Source of the DNA: CAVUPF01 sp963777915
Lineage (GTDB): Bacteria > Actinomycetota > Thermoleophilia > Solirubrobacterales > 70-9
DNA: 64,000 nt
Direction of reading: 5' to 3'
Assembly: GCA_963777915.1 (NCBI GenBank)
Contig: CAVZSH010000005.1
Coordinates: 372,001 to 436,000, forward strand
In this document: positions 34,155 to 43,462 of the stretch, in pieces
Numbering within the stretch: the first letter of the stretch is position 1
Layout: each line of letters starts with the position of its first letter
Translations under genes and position numbers: made by a program
Notes under the pieces: generated by a model
Databases searched by the model: none
Told to the model about the DNA's origin: nothing
Seen by the model: only the letters and a program-made list of their open reading frames with translations

Positions 34155-35591
34155 TCACAGATCGCGTAGGGCTGCACGGGCCGCGCCCTCGCCGCACATT
34201 CCGTGGACCCCGCCGCCCGGTGGCGTCGAAGAAGAGCACAGGTAAATACCTCGAAGCGGTGTTCGGTAGGGGCGCATACTGGCGGTCGGCCGAAAGATGG
34301 TCTGGCGCAGCGTCGCCGCGCCGGCGTTGATGTCTCCACCGACATAGTTGGGATTGTGGTGCTCGGCCTCGGAGGCCGAGGTGCTGGTTCGGGCCAGCAC
34401 CAAATCCCGAAATCCGGGCGCGAAACGCTCGACCTGTGCCTCGATCCGGTCGCTCATATCTTGGCTCGAGCCGGCTGGGACGTGACAATAGGCATAGAAG
34501 GTCTGCTTTCCCTGGGGTGCGCGGGCTGGATCGAGCACGCACGGCTGCACGGCAATGCAGAAAGGGCGCTCGGGGTGACGGCCGGCGGCGACATCGGACT
34601 CGCTGCGCGCGATCTCCTCCAAGGTGCCTCCAAGGTGGATTGTCGCCGTGGCCCGGCATGCCTCGGCCTCCCAGGGCACCGGCCCGGCCAGTGCCCAGTC
34701 GACCTTGCAGACACCGGGGCCGTAGCTAAAGCGCTGAAGTGCCCGCCGGTAGCGCTGCGGGAGCCGTTCGCCGGCCAGCTCGAGCAGCTGATGGGGTGAG
34801 ATGTCAAGCAGCGTGGCCTTGCTTGGTGGAAGCTCACCCAGGTCGGCGATCCATCGCCCCGTGTGGACTTTGCCCCCCGCCGCAGCGATTTCGTCGATCA
34901 GCGCGTCGCTGATGCTGGCGCTTCCACCCTCGACTACCGGCCATCCCACCGTGTGAGCGAGCACACCGAGCAGCAATCCGAACGCTGCGGTGCCCGGCGC
35001 GCTCAGCGGTCGCATCGCATGAGCTCCCAGGCCGGCAAGCAGCGCGCGGGCGGGAGCCGTGCGGACCTGGCGGGCGAGCGCCGTCATCGGCCATATGCCG
35101 CGAAGTCCAAAGCGGGCCATCGCGAACGGGTGGGGCGGGGGCCTCAGCAGCGACCCCAGTACCGAGGGAACGATCGCCTCCGCGTCTTTCACGAGCGCAG
35201 CGAACAGGCGCCGGTAAGCATCAGCGTCGGTGCCCAGCGATGCCGCCGTGCGCTCGACTGATCCTGTAACGGCGGCTGCTTGACCTCCGTCCAGGGGATG
35301 TGCGAAGGCGACCTCGGGCGTCTTTAGCGAGACGCCCTCAAGTGCGGCACGGCGAAAGAACGGCGAAGCGGCGAGCAGCGGATGCACGGTCGAGCAGACG
35401 TCGTGCGCGAAGCCTGGCAGCGTCAGTTCCTCGGTCCGACAGCCCCCGCCAGCGTTCGGGGCTCCCTCAAATACCTCCACGGCCAGCCCGGCGCGGGCCA
35501 GGGTCAGGGCGGCCGCCAGACCGTTTGGCCCCGACCCGACGATCACCGCGTCGGGTCGACTCGTCCCTGCCGCTGCCCCCGCCTCGTTCAC
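34155..35591 (-). CDS. Phytoene-desaturase-like FAD-dependent oxidoreductase
   Basis: 478 residues. The dinucleotide-binding motif is near the N-terminus, AVIVGSGPNGLAAALTLARAG followed by VEVFEGAPNAGGGCRTEE. The C-terminal FAD motif is GIYLCSSSTPPGGGVHGMCGEGAA. This is the CrtI-related oxidoreductase family (COG1233), which includes phytoene desaturases and retinol saturases. It is probably flavin-dependent and lipid/isoprenoid-active; the exact substrate is unknown. ATGA overlap with the MBL gene makes it fourth in the cyclase operon. Confidence 0.9.
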   Translation of the reverse strand: MNEAGAAAGTSRPDAVIVGSGPNGLAAALTLARAGLAVEVFEGAPNAGGGCRTEELTLPGFAHDVCSTVHPLLAASPFFRRAALEGVSLKTPEVAFAHPLDGGQAAAVTGSVERTAASLGTDADAYRRLFAALVKDAEAIVPSVLGSLLRPPPHPFAMARFGLRGIWPMTALARQVRTAPARALLAGLGAHAMRPLSAPGTAAFGLLLGVLAHTVGWPVVEGGSASISDALIDEIAAAGGKVHTGRWIADLGELPPSKATLLDISPHQLLELAGERLPQRYRRALQRFSYGPGVCKVDWALAGPVPWEAEACRATATIHLGGTLEEIARSESDVAAGRHPERPFCIAVQPCVLDPARAPQGKQTFYAYCHVPAGSSQDMSDRIEAQVERFAPGFRDLVLARTSTSASEAEHHNPNYVGGDINAGAATLRQTIFRPTASMRPYRTPLRGIYLCSSSTPPGGGVHGMCGEGAARAALRDL

Positions 35592-36433
35592 AGCTCGATT
35601 ACGGAGCCCTGCGCGGCGAAGGTCACGTCTGAAGTGCCCTCAAGGTCAAGGCGGCCTGCCAGCTCATCGAGCGCCGCGTCGGTACGGTCGGGCCGGTGGT
35701 GGAAGAGGGCTACCGCACTCGCCCCGGCGCGCCGACCCAGCTCCACGGCGTACTCGGCGGCAGCGTGCCCGAAGCGCCCTTCCGATGCGAGCTCCTCCCG
35801 GGTGAGCTGTGCGTCGTGGACCAGCAGGTCGGTCCCCCTTGCAAGCTCAAGTGCAGCCGGGTGGTACTCGCCACAGCCGCTTGGCCCCGCGCCCAAGGCG
35901 GTGGGACAATGGTCGGGCATGTAGGTGAGCGTAGAGCGTCCGTCGCTAACCCGATAGCCGAAAGTCCTCCCACCCTTGTGGGGAATCTCCCGGGCGAGCA
36001 CGCTGAATCCCTCGCACCGACGATCCCCGGGTGCGAGCATCGCGAACGCCCACGATCCACGCAGACCGTCTGGCCCGATCGGGAAATGCGGCGGGGACAT
36101 GGCGCGGGCGAGTACCGCCGCGGCTCCGGTTCCGCCTCCCTGCTCGGGGATGAACAGCTCCACGCGGGCGTCCTCGCGGTCGCCGGCGCCGAAGAAGGGC
36201 AGTCCCTGGACATGGTCCCAATGTAGGTGGGTGAGCAAGATCGTGCCGTTGAACGGATTCCCGCCCAGCAGTTGTGTGACGGTTCGGATCCCGGTGCCTG
36301 CATCGAGGATCAGGCTCGGAGCGGGGTCTTCCTCATGACAGAGCGCGAGGCAGGAGGTGTGCCCCCCATAGCGCAGGAAGTCAGAGCCAGGAGCTGGGGT
36401 CGAGCCCCGCACCCCGCAGAGATGGACCCGCAC
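35588..36433 (-). CDS. MBL-fold metallo-hydrolase, candidate cyclic-nucleotide phosphodiesterase
   Basis: 281 residues. It opens with the family motif VRGSTPAPG and RYGGHTSC, and the metal site THLHWDH is at residues 68-74; later ligands are in MPDHCP and VHDAQLT. This branch of the MBL superfamily (Lactamase_B_2 type) is often encoded or fused with cyclic-nucleotide or signalling domains, and class II cyclic-nucleotide phosphodiesterases share the same HxHxDH motif. Since it sits six bases after a cNMP-binding gene and downstream of a cyclase, degrading the second messenger is a reasonable idea, not shown here. The active site looks complete. Confidence 0.85.
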   Translation of the reverse strand: MRVHLCGVRGSTPAPGSDFLRYGGHTSCLALCHEEDPAPSLILDAGTGIRTVTQLLGGNPFNGTILLTHLHWDHVQGLPFFGAGDREDARVELFIPEQGGGTGAAAVLARAMSPPHFPIGPDGLRGSWAFAMLAPGDRRCEGFSVLAREIPHKGGRTFGYRVSDGRSTLTYMPDHCPTALGAGPSGCGEYHPAALELARGTDLLVHDAQLTREELASEGRFGHAAAEYAVELGRRAGASAVALFHHRPDRTDAALDELAGRLDLEGTSDVTFAAQGSVIEL

Positions 36434-36439
36434 GAGAGC

Positions 36440-37444
36440 TCAGCCCCGCGCTGTCTCTTCCCGGCGGTGATCCTTGGAGAGCTCTTCCAACGCCGCCCGA
36501 TCGAGTTGGCTGGCCTCGACGGATGCGACCCTGCATGCGGTCACCGCCACGAGCGTCGAGGTCCGCCTGCCGTCCTCGAGGTGGGCGCGCTCGCCCAGCA
36601 GGGCGCCGGGACCGTACTCGGCGAGTCGCTTGCCATCGTGCTCGACCCGCAGCACGCCGTCGAGCACCAAGAAGGCCTCCGAACCTCGCTCGCCCTGGGC
36701 CACTAGCGTCGCTCCTGCCTTGAACTTGCGGACCTTGGGCTTCTTGCCGCCGCGCATCACCTGCTCAGAGAGCCGGCGCTCCAGGGCGGTCTCGACCGCG
36801 GTGACCAGTGCCTTTGAATCCTGATCGCCCCAGGGGGTGTGGCGACCAAAGGACTTGCGGTACCAGTCCTTGAAGTCGGCGAGCCCGGACTTTTGCGAGA
36901 AGCGGCCCTCCGCGTCATAGACCCAATGACGCGGAAAGCGGCTCGCACCTTCGAGTGCCCCCTCCGCCCGCCCGTCGGCGTGAATCGTCAGCGAGAGAGT
37001 CGTCCAGACAAGCGGCGCCTGCCACTGCACGAACGGCCGCCGGCGCACCCGCCGCGGTGCCGGCACGCCGGTGCGACCGCCGGCGGTCTGCACGAAACGG
37101 ACAGAATCGGCGCCGTGCTTGGGGTCTCGTTGCAGGTCGGGCAGTGCGACCGCCTCGAAGGTCCGCATCAGTGGGCCGAGCTTGACGGTGGTAGCGCCCA
37201 TCAGCCCGCCTCCGGCGTAGCCGGCCCCGCTGATGCGCCCCGAGCGGTCGACATCGACCCAGGCGTCCAAGACGTTGGCGAAGCGGAAGCGGTCTGCTGC
37301 GCGCAGCATCTCGATGTCCTCGAGCTCCTCAGGCGGCGGGGGATCGTAATGAGCTAGGCCCGTCTCGAAGGCAACCCGAGAGCCCCCCTCGACCGCCTCG
37401 GATGGGATCCACGACAAGGAGGTGATTGAACTCTGGTGGCGCAC
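36440..37444 (-). CDS. Protein with C-terminal cyclic-nucleotide-binding domain
   Basis: 334 residues. The C-terminal domain (about 235-325) shows ATLVAQGERGSEAFLVLDGVLRV and the phosphate-binding cassette GALLGERAHLEDGRRTSTLVAV, with the key Gly-Glu and Arg in place. The N-terminal 220 residues have no family I recognise; they are beta-rich with several Arg and an acidic stretch PPPPEELEDIE. No HTH is visible, so it is not a Crp-type regulator; the message would change this unknown domain. GTG start. Transcribed 105 bases after the CHASE2 cyclase. Confidence 0.85.
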   Translation of the reverse strand: MRHQSSITSLSWIPSEAVEGGSRVAFETGLAHYDPPPPEELEDIEMLRAADRFRFANVLDAWVDVDRSGRISGAGYAGGGLMGATTVKLGPLMRTFEAVALPDLQRDPKHGADSVRFVQTAGGRTGVPAPRRVRRRPFVQWQAPLVWTTLSLTIHADGRAEGALEGASRFPRHWVYDAEGRFSQKSGLADFKDWYRKSFGRHTPWGDQDSKALVTAVETALERRLSEQVMRGGKKPKVRKFKAGATLVAQGERGSEAFLVLDGVLRVEHDGKRLAEYGPGALLGERAHLEDGRRTSTLVAVTACRVASVEASQLDRAALEELSKDHRREETARG

Positions 37445-37549
37445 GAGGCTGTCTCCGTCCGGATGGACCTACATGCCACGCCCACGGGCCTTACCCATGC
37501 CGGCTGGCTGCGGGCGGCAGCTTAGCATCGGCCCGAGCGGCTCGGCGCC

Positions 37550-39376
37550 TCAGTTCGGCAGGTTGGGAGCTTCGTTACTGGGGCCAGCCTCGCTGCCCGT
37601 CGCCGCCGCCTCGGACATGATCGTCCACACCTCCAGCTTGGCGGTCCTGCCGCGGATCTCAAACTCGCCAACCCGGGTCAGACCCTCGGTGCTGCGCAGG
37701 CGCTGGCGGGTGGAGGCGGCGATGAACAGCATCGCTTCGCTGTCCTTGGTCATGCCCTCAAGGCGTGAGGCGGTGTTGGTCGTATCGCCGAGGGCGGTGT
37801 ACTCGACGCGCTGCTCGGAGCCAACGTTGCCCGCCATCACCGTGCCGCTGTTGAGTCCGACGCCCATTTCGAAGCTGCGCTCAAAGCCCGCCTCGCGCAT
37901 CCACGCGTTGAAGCGATCGAGGCGCAGCCCGATCATCTCACGCGCCGCGGCGACCGCGCGATCGGCGTGGTCGTCCTGCTCAAGCGGGGCGCCGAAGACC
38001 GCCATGATCCCGTCGCCCATATATGCGATTAGCGTCCCTCCCGCAGCGAGGATCGCCTCGCTCATCTCGTTCAGATAGAAGTTGACGACGTCGATCACGC
38101 GCGCCGCGGGCTGGGACTCAGAGAAGCTTGTGAAGCCTCGCAGGTCCGAGAAGAGCACGGTGCAGTCGCGCTCGACCGCGCCGAGACGGAGGTTCTGATC
38201 GGCGCTTGCCAGGACCTCGTCGACGACGCCGGCGGGGACGAAGCGCGAAAAGACGTCGCGCACCCGCTCGCGCTCAATCGCTGCGGCCATGTAGAGGACG
38301 GCCAGCGTTCCCAGCGTGCCGAGCGCCAGCGCGAGCAGCGGGTACACGAAGCTGACTATCAGTCCCCTGTTGAAGGCGATCTGGATTGCGATGGTGAAGA
38401 GGAGAGCCAGCGCCAGCGCGCTGAGCAGCGAGCGCAGGGGGCGCACCCGCAGGCTGCCGAGCGGAACCACCAGCCCGAGCAGCGCGATCAGGGCGACGTT
38501 TACCCAATCCGGGGCATTGCGCAGCGGCACGCCTCGCAGCAGCGAATCGATCGCGTTGGCCCAGATTTCGGGGCCTGGCATCTCGCTGGAGCCGCTGGTG
38601 GCTGTGGTGTGGACGTCCTGGAGGATCGGCGCCGAAGCACCGACGACCACGATCTTGCCTCGGAACAGCCCCGACGGGAATCGCCCTAGCAAGACCTTCG
38701 AGTAGGAGATCGACCTGATCGTCCCTGGCGGGCCCAGGTAGTCGATCGGCAAGGTCCCAGCTTCAAAGCGCGAGGCGGGGATCGGGCGCCGGGTCGCTCG
38801 TTCGGCGCTGACCACAGCGAAGCTGTGAAGGTTGTTGTAGGAGTAGGCGAAGCGGCGGACCGCACCGTCGGAGTCGACCGTAAGTCTCGCCTCGGCGGCA
38901 CGGGCGCCGACTTCGTGGAGGCGTTCGGGTCCGCCCAGCACCTCGGTGTTACCGGCTGGCCCCACTTCGGTGGCGGCTAGGACCGTCTTGCCGTGTGCCC
39001 GTCGGATCGCTTCGAACAGCGCGAGATCATCGCGTTCGTCGGTCGGGTGGCTGAATTCCAGGTCCATCGCGATCGTCCGAGCACCACCGCGGCGCAGGCG
39101 GTCGATCACGCGGGCGTCATAGCGACGGGGAAACGGGAACTCGGAGTGCAGGTGAAGGCGGGTCAGCTCCTGGAAGGTCGCGTTGTCTATCTCGACCAAC
39201 ACGATGTCTGAGGGCGCCGGTTGGGCGCCGCGGATCGAGAAGCGGGCGTCGATCGTCTGCAGTTCGGTGTCGCGCAGCAGGTGCGAGGCATAGGCGAGCA
39301 CGCCCACGCCGACCGCCAGCGCGGCCACCGCGAGTAGCGCCGCAGTCTTTCGCCGCTCCCTGCGCGTCCTGCCCAA
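37550..39376 (-). CDS. CHASE2-domain class III nucleotide cyclase
   Basis: 608 residues. A cytoplasmic start and one helix (about 11-30) lead to an extracytoplasmic CHASE2 sensor (about 35-310), three membrane helices (about 315-390) and a cyclase domain (about 415-590). The metal Asp motif is LFSDLRGFTSFSE and the Asn/Arg motif DTTNTASRLEG. The usual substrate-specifying Lys reads Ala (GTLIAYMGDG) and the usual Asp reads Glu (VEYTALGD), so the substrate preference is open. TTG start. First gene of the operon; the sensor should respond to something outside the cell. Confidence 0.93.
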   Translation of the reverse strand: MGRTRRERRKTAALLAVAALAVGVGVLAYASHLLRDTELQTIDARFSIRGAQPAPSDIVLVEIDNATFQELTRLHLHSEFPFPRRYDARVIDRLRRGGARTIAMDLEFSHPTDERDDLALFEAIRRAHGKTVLAATEVGPAGNTEVLGGPERLHEVGARAAEARLTVDSDGAVRRFAYSYNNLHSFAVVSAERATRRPIPASRFEAGTLPIDYLGPPGTIRSISYSKVLLGRFPSGLFRGKIVVVGASAPILQDVHTTATSGSSEMPGPEIWANAIDSLLRGVPLRNAPDWVNVALIALLGLVVPLGSLRVRPLRSLLSALALALLFTIAIQIAFNRGLIVSFVYPLLALALGTLGTLAVLYMAAAIERERVRDVFSRFVPAGVVDEVLASADQNLRLGAVERDCTVLFSDLRGFTSFSESQPAARVIDVVNFYLNEMSEAILAAGGTLIAYMGDGIMAVFGAPLEQDDHADRAVAAAREMIGLRLDRFNAWMREAGFERSFEMGVGLNSGTVMAGNVGSEQRVEYTALGDTTNTASRLEGMTKDSEAMLFIAASTRQRLRSTEGLTRVGEFEIRGRTAKLEVWTIMSEAAATGSEAGPSNEAPNLPN

Positions 39377-39688
39377 GTCATCGCCTCGATGTCAGCACTG
39401 GACCGTCCCGATACCGGCACTCAATCGTCCGGCGCGCCGATGCTAGTCGAAATCCGGGACAGCCCGAGCGGCTCCCCGAGGCGATTTGAGTGCAGCGACG
39501 ACAAAGCGCGGCAACGATTACCAGTGCGATGCGACGCGGGCGATGTCGCGCCACAGGCGCCGCCGGATTGGCAGGTGGGGATTCTGCCTGTAACCTCCCG
39601 CCGCATTCGCGACATCAGTCGGGGAGCGGCTTCGCTCGGGCATGGAGTTCTCAGCTTGAAATCAGACATCCGCAAGTTCCGGCAGCCC
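39377..39688. other. Divergent spacer upstream of propeller gene
   Basis: An open frame continues upstream of the chosen propeller start, but its amino-acid content is unlike the mature protein. No other feature. Confidence 0.35.
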
Positions 39689-41950
39689 ATGCGCCATCGC
39701 GCCGGTTTCCGCACGCCGATGTTGCTCACGCTGCCCCTTGTCTGCTTTGCTCTCCTGGCGATCTCCGCCAACGCCAGCGCGGCGGTGCCAAGTGGCGCGC
39801 TGGCCCAGCTTTCTTCGCCGTTTAACTGCGTGAGCGAACAAGCGGTGACCCCTTCGTGCGGAACGCTCCTCCCCCGTGGAGTAAACAACGCCTACCAGAC
39901 ACAGGTCAGCCCAGATGGAAGGAACGTCTACTCAGTCGCGATTGGCGGGGACCTAGTCGAGTACGCGCGCAACCTGGCGACCGGCGGTCTGACGGTGATC
40001 GGTTGTGTCACCGAATCGACGGAACCCTGCGCCCCCGAGAACGTAACCGCCGAAGCCGTGGCGATGAACGGACCGGCGGCCTTGGCGATCAGCCCTGACG
40101 GGCGAAACGTCTACGTAGTCACGCAGGGCAAAAACGCGGTCGTCGAGTTCAGCCGTAGCCCCGAAACCGGCCTGCTGACCGAGATGGGCGCCGAACACAA
40201 CCAGTGCATCAGCCATGAAGCTTCAAGCGGGTGCGTGACCAACGAAGCCAAGGGGCTGAACTTGCCCTACGGGGTCGCGGTCAGCCCCGACGGCAAGAAC
40301 GTCTACGTCGCCGGCCATGCGGATGAAGCCGTGGCGGAGTTCTCGCGCAATACCGAATCAGGCGCCCTCACACAGCTCCCTTCGCCTAACGAATGCATCA
40401 GCAGCGCTTCGCTAAGTGAATGCGAAAGCATGGATGGAGAAGCACTTAAACATGCCTTCGGTGTAACCGTAAGCCCCGACGGCAAGAACGTCTACGTGGC
40501 CACCGGCGGGACCGAAGGAGAAGGCGACGTCGCGGCCTTCAAGCGCAACACCAACGAAGAAGGGGCGCTGAATCCGCTCCCGGGTCAGGAAGCCTGCGTC
40601 AGCAAATACGTTCCGGAATGCACCAAAATCGAAGATCTCAACGGCACCGAGGACCTCGTCGTCAGTCCAGACGGCAAAAACGTATACGCGAACTCCTTTG
40701 ACGAAAATGCCGTAATCGAGCTCGAACGAAGCGAATCGACCGGTGCGCTGACCCAGCTGGCGAGCCCGAACCAGTGCGTGATGACCGAACCGGTCGCCGC
40801 AGGATGCTCACTGGCCAAGGGGCTCGGGGGTACGCTCGGCGTCGCGATCAGCCCCGAAGGAGACAACCTCTACGCCAGCGGCGCGGGCTCACACGCAGAG
40901 GCCGCATTCGCGCGCAACACTAACACGGGCGCCCTCACGCTGCTCGCCGAACCGTATGAATGCGTTACCTCAGACTCAAGTGGCTGTGGCGCAGGCTCAA
41001 ACGAAGCGGCCGGCCTCACGGGTGCGCGACGCGTGACGGTCAGCCCAGACGGCACGAATGTCTACCTGGCCGGCCAGGGCAGTAGCGCAATCGTCGAGTT
41101 GTCCCGTACCTTCACGCCGGCCGTTTCTGCGATCAGCCCAAATAGCGGCCCCGAAGTTGGCGGTACCGCCGTCGCAGTAAGCGGCAGCGGCTTCGCGGCC
41201 GGTGCGACGGTGGCCTTTGGCGGTAGGCCCGCATCGGGTGCGACGATCAACTCGGCCGGCTCGATCACGGCGATCAGCCCCCCTGGCAGCGGCACCGCGG
41301 AAGTTACCGTCACCAATGCCGCTGGGACCTCGGCGGCTACCGCTGCCGATCGCTTCTCCTACGCCAGCCCGCCACAAAACGTCGTGCCGGCGCCCGTGCT
41401 AGCCCACACCGGCAACATCGCCCCGGTCTCCGGCAGCGTGCTGGTGCGACTGCCCGGCTCGACGGAGTTCGTGCCGCTCACCTCGGTTAAACAGGTTCCG
41501 TTCGGGACCGTTGTGAACGTCACCCATGGAAGGGTCACGGTCACCGTGGCGTCTCCCAGCGGCGGCACCGAGACGGGTGAATTCTTCGGTGGCGAGTTTC
41601 GGCTTACCCAGGACCAAAACGGCATGGTCGTCGCGACCCTGACCGGAGGTAATTTCTCGGTCTGCAGGCGCCGCATGCGAGCCGCCCGCCTCGACTCGGC
41701 TCGGGCGAGTTCCGGGCACGCCTCCGGCAAGCACGTTGTGCGAAGGCTTTGGGCCAACGCCCACGGGCAGTTCTCGACGAAAGGCCACTACGCAGCGGGC
41801 GCGGTGCAGGGCACCGAATGGCTGACCGAGGACCTCTGTGAGGGAACGCTGATCCGGGTCACCCGCGATCGCGTCGCAGTAACCAATTTGGTGAGCCACC
41901 GCCACGTCGAGGTGAGGGCCGGCCACAGCTACCTGGCCAAGGCCCACTGA
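39689..41950 (+). CDS. Secreted seven-bladed propeller with Cys pair per blade, IPT domain and FecR-like tail
   Basis: 753 residues. The signal peptide ends NASAAVP. Seven repeats of about 60 residues each contain VSPDGKNVYVA-type strands and EFSRN turns, like lactonase/YVTN propellers. Each repeat also has two Cys eight to eleven apart (for example QCISHEASSGC, ECISSASLSEC), probably a disulfide per blade. An IPT/TIG immunoglobulin-like domain follows (about 475-560: SAISPNSGPEVGGTAVAVSG), then a beta-rich tail (about 575-753) with a FecR-like phrase, VRTVKVPFGTVVNVTHG-like. Likely surface-bound and structural or sensory. The start with a clear signal peptide is chosen. Confidence 0.85.
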   Translation: MRHRAGFRTPMLLTLPLVCFALLAISANASAAVPSGALAQLSSPFNCVSEQAVTPSCGTLLPRGVNNAYQTQVSPDGRNVYSVAIGGDLVEYARNLATGGLTVIGCVTESTEPCAPENVTAEAVAMNGPAALAISPDGRNVYVVTQGKNAVVEFSRSPETGLLTEMGAEHNQCISHEASSGCVTNEAKGLNLPYGVAVSPDGKNVYVAGHADEAVAEFSRNTESGALTQLPSPNECISSASLSECESMDGEALKHAFGVTVSPDGKNVYVATGGTEGEGDVAAFKRNTNEEGALNPLPGQEACVSKYVPECTKIEDLNGTEDLVVSPDGKNVYANSFDENAVIELERSESTGALTQLASPNQCVMTEPVAAGCSLAKGLGGTLGVAISPEGDNLYASGAGSHAEAAFARNTNTGALTLLAEPYECVTSDSSGCGAGSNEAAGLTGARRVTVSPDGTNVYLAGQGSSAIVELSRTFTPAVSAISPNSGPEVGGTAVAVSGSGFAAGATVAFGGRPASGATINSAGSITAISPPGSGTAEVTVTNAAGTSAATAADRFSYASPPQNVVPAPVLAHTGNIAPVSGSVLVRLPGSTEFVPLTSVKQVPFGTVVNVTHGRVTVTVASPSGGTETGEFFGGEFRLTQDQNGMVVATLTGGNFSVCRRRMRAARLDSARASSGHASGKHVVRRLWANAHGQFSTKGHYAAGAVQGTEWLTEDLCEGTLIRVTRDRVAVTNLVSHRHVEVRAGHSYLAKAH

Positions 41951-42044
41951 GGGAGGAAAACAGCCCCGGTAAGACGTAGCACTTGTCCTGCGTCGTGGTC
42001 GCGGGATAGGGTTTCGCAGTCCGATCCACCGAACGGAGGACTCA

Positions 42045-42437
42045 ATGAACGTGGCGCGCACCGTTTATCGCTACCTGACCGTCGTGCTCGTCCTCGACGT
42101 CGTCGTTCAGTTCTTTCTGGCCGGTGCGGGGGTGTTTCGCGCCGACGGCGGAGTGGCCCACGAATCGAGCGCGTTTGACCCACACCGCACCAACGGGACC
42201 GTGATCCAGATAGTCGCCCTGCTGGTGCTGCTCGCGGCGATCGCCGCCCACAACGGGCGCTGGAAGCCCGCGCTTGCCGTATTCGTGCTCAGCATCGTGC
42301 AGATCTTCCTGGCGATCGGCGGCTGGGCGGGTGGCCTTCACCCACTTGGCGGACTGGTCATCTTGGGCATCTCCGGCTGGATGGCTCACGACGCCTGGAG
42401 GGGCGCACGCTCAGCGACCGTGTCCTCCGGGGTCTAG
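42045..42437 (+). CDS. Small DUF6220-like membrane protein
   Basis: 130 residues with about four membrane helices. TVYRYLTVVLVLDVVVQFFLAGAGVF and SAFDPHRTNGTVIQIVALLVLLAAIAAHNGRW match a small DUF6220-type pattern. Function unknown. ACGGAGGACTCA precedes the ATG. Confidence 0.78.
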   Translation: MNVARTVYRYLTVVLVLDVVVQFFLAGAGVFRADGGVAHESSAFDPHRTNGTVIQIVALLVLLAAIAAHNGRWKPALAVFVLSIVQIFLAIGGWAGGLHPLGGLVILGISGWMAHDAWRGARSATVSSGV

Positions 42438-42460
42438 CTTCGACTAATTAGCCCCCGTCC

Positions 42461-42475
42461 GCGCCAAATCGGCGC
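42461..42475. terminator. Short hairpin between convergent genes
   Basis: GCGCC and GGCGC enclose a five-base loop between two converging genes. A weak candidate. Confidence 0.3.
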
Positions 42476-42510
42476 CTGTAGTGGGATGGCGCTTGACCAT
42501 GGCCTGCCCC

Positions 42511-43350
42511 TTACTTGCCGGCCGAGTCCGCAGGGCGCGACGGCGTTCCGGGCTCGCGCGGCGCCCACACCTCCTCAACGAAGGCCGCCAGCTCCTCATC
42601 CAGCCGCTTCGGGCTGAGCCGCCACTCGAGGATCGAGCCGGCCTCGACCAGGCGAGCGTTCACCAGCTCTTCGGCGAGCATCCCGGAGTCGCCGAACGGG
42701 TGCAGCGGATCGCGCGAGTGGCCGACGATTAGCGCCGGCTGGGCGATCTTTCGCCGCTCCTCGGGATGCGGCGCGGTCTCGCCCAGCAGCAACCCCTCCA
42801 GCACCGCCAGCGAGGGGCCGGGGCGTTGGCGGGCCCAGTCGAGACCGATGTCGAGCAGGTAGTGGGTGCGGGGGAGGGCCGAGGTGAGGCGGGAGACGAC
42901 CTCAAAGAACGGCCGGCCCAGCTGCAGGCCGAGCAGGATCGGGGTGAAAGTGGCCGCCACCGCCGGCAGCGCGTTGTCGAGCACCGGCATCTCGACGAAC
43001 AGGCCCTTGACCCGCTCTGGGTCTCGGGTCGCCAGCTCCAAGGCGACGTTGGCTCCGAGCGAGGTGCCGCCAACGACCGCGGAGGGCAGCTCGAGATGGT
43101 CGAGCAGCGCCACCACCTGGCGGGCGAAGATCGGCATCGAGTAGAGGTGTAGGTCCTCGGGGCGCTCGGAGTGGCCGTGGCCGAGCAGGTCGACGCAGAT
43201 CACCCGGTTACCGCGCCTGGCCAACGCCGGGGCGAGCCGCTCGAACATGCGGCGGTTCATCAGCAGGCCGTGGATCAGGACGAGGGCGCGCTCGCCCTCG
43301 CCGTAGGAGTCGTACTCGATCCGGTGGCCTTCGTAGCCGAACTCGCCCAT
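42511..43350 (-). CDS. Alpha/beta-hydrolase fold protein, His uncertain
   Basis: 279 residues. LVLIHGLLMNRRMFERLAPALARRG opens the fold; nucleophile Ser97 is in GGTSLGAN and the acid is likely Asp in HSRDPLHPFGDSG. At the place of the usual catalytic His near the C-terminus the sequence is SILEWRLSPKR, with no His, so activity is doubtful. Its start overlaps a divergent gene region at 43349. Confidence 0.82.
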   Translation of the reverse strand: MGEFGYEGHRIEYDSYGEGERALVLIHGLLMNRRMFERLAPALARRGNRVICVDLLGHGHSERPEDLHLYSMPIFARQVVALLDHLELPSAVVGGTSLGANVALELATRDPERVKGLFVEMPVLDNALPAVAATFTPILLGLQLGRPFFEVVSRLTSALPRTHYLLDIGLDWARQRPGPSLAVLEGLLLGETAPHPEERRKIAQPALIVGHSRDPLHPFGDSGMLAEELVNARLVEAGSILEWRLSPKRLDEELAAFVEEVWAPREPGTPSRPADSAGK

Positions 43351-43462
43351 GACGAGTCAGCCTAGCCTGCCCACCCTGCGGCGTTCCGGCCTGCGCCGGG
43401 AAGCGGCTTCTGGGCAGGAGTGGCTCTCCCCCGCAGTCGAGGCTGGCGGCCATAGAGTCCGG

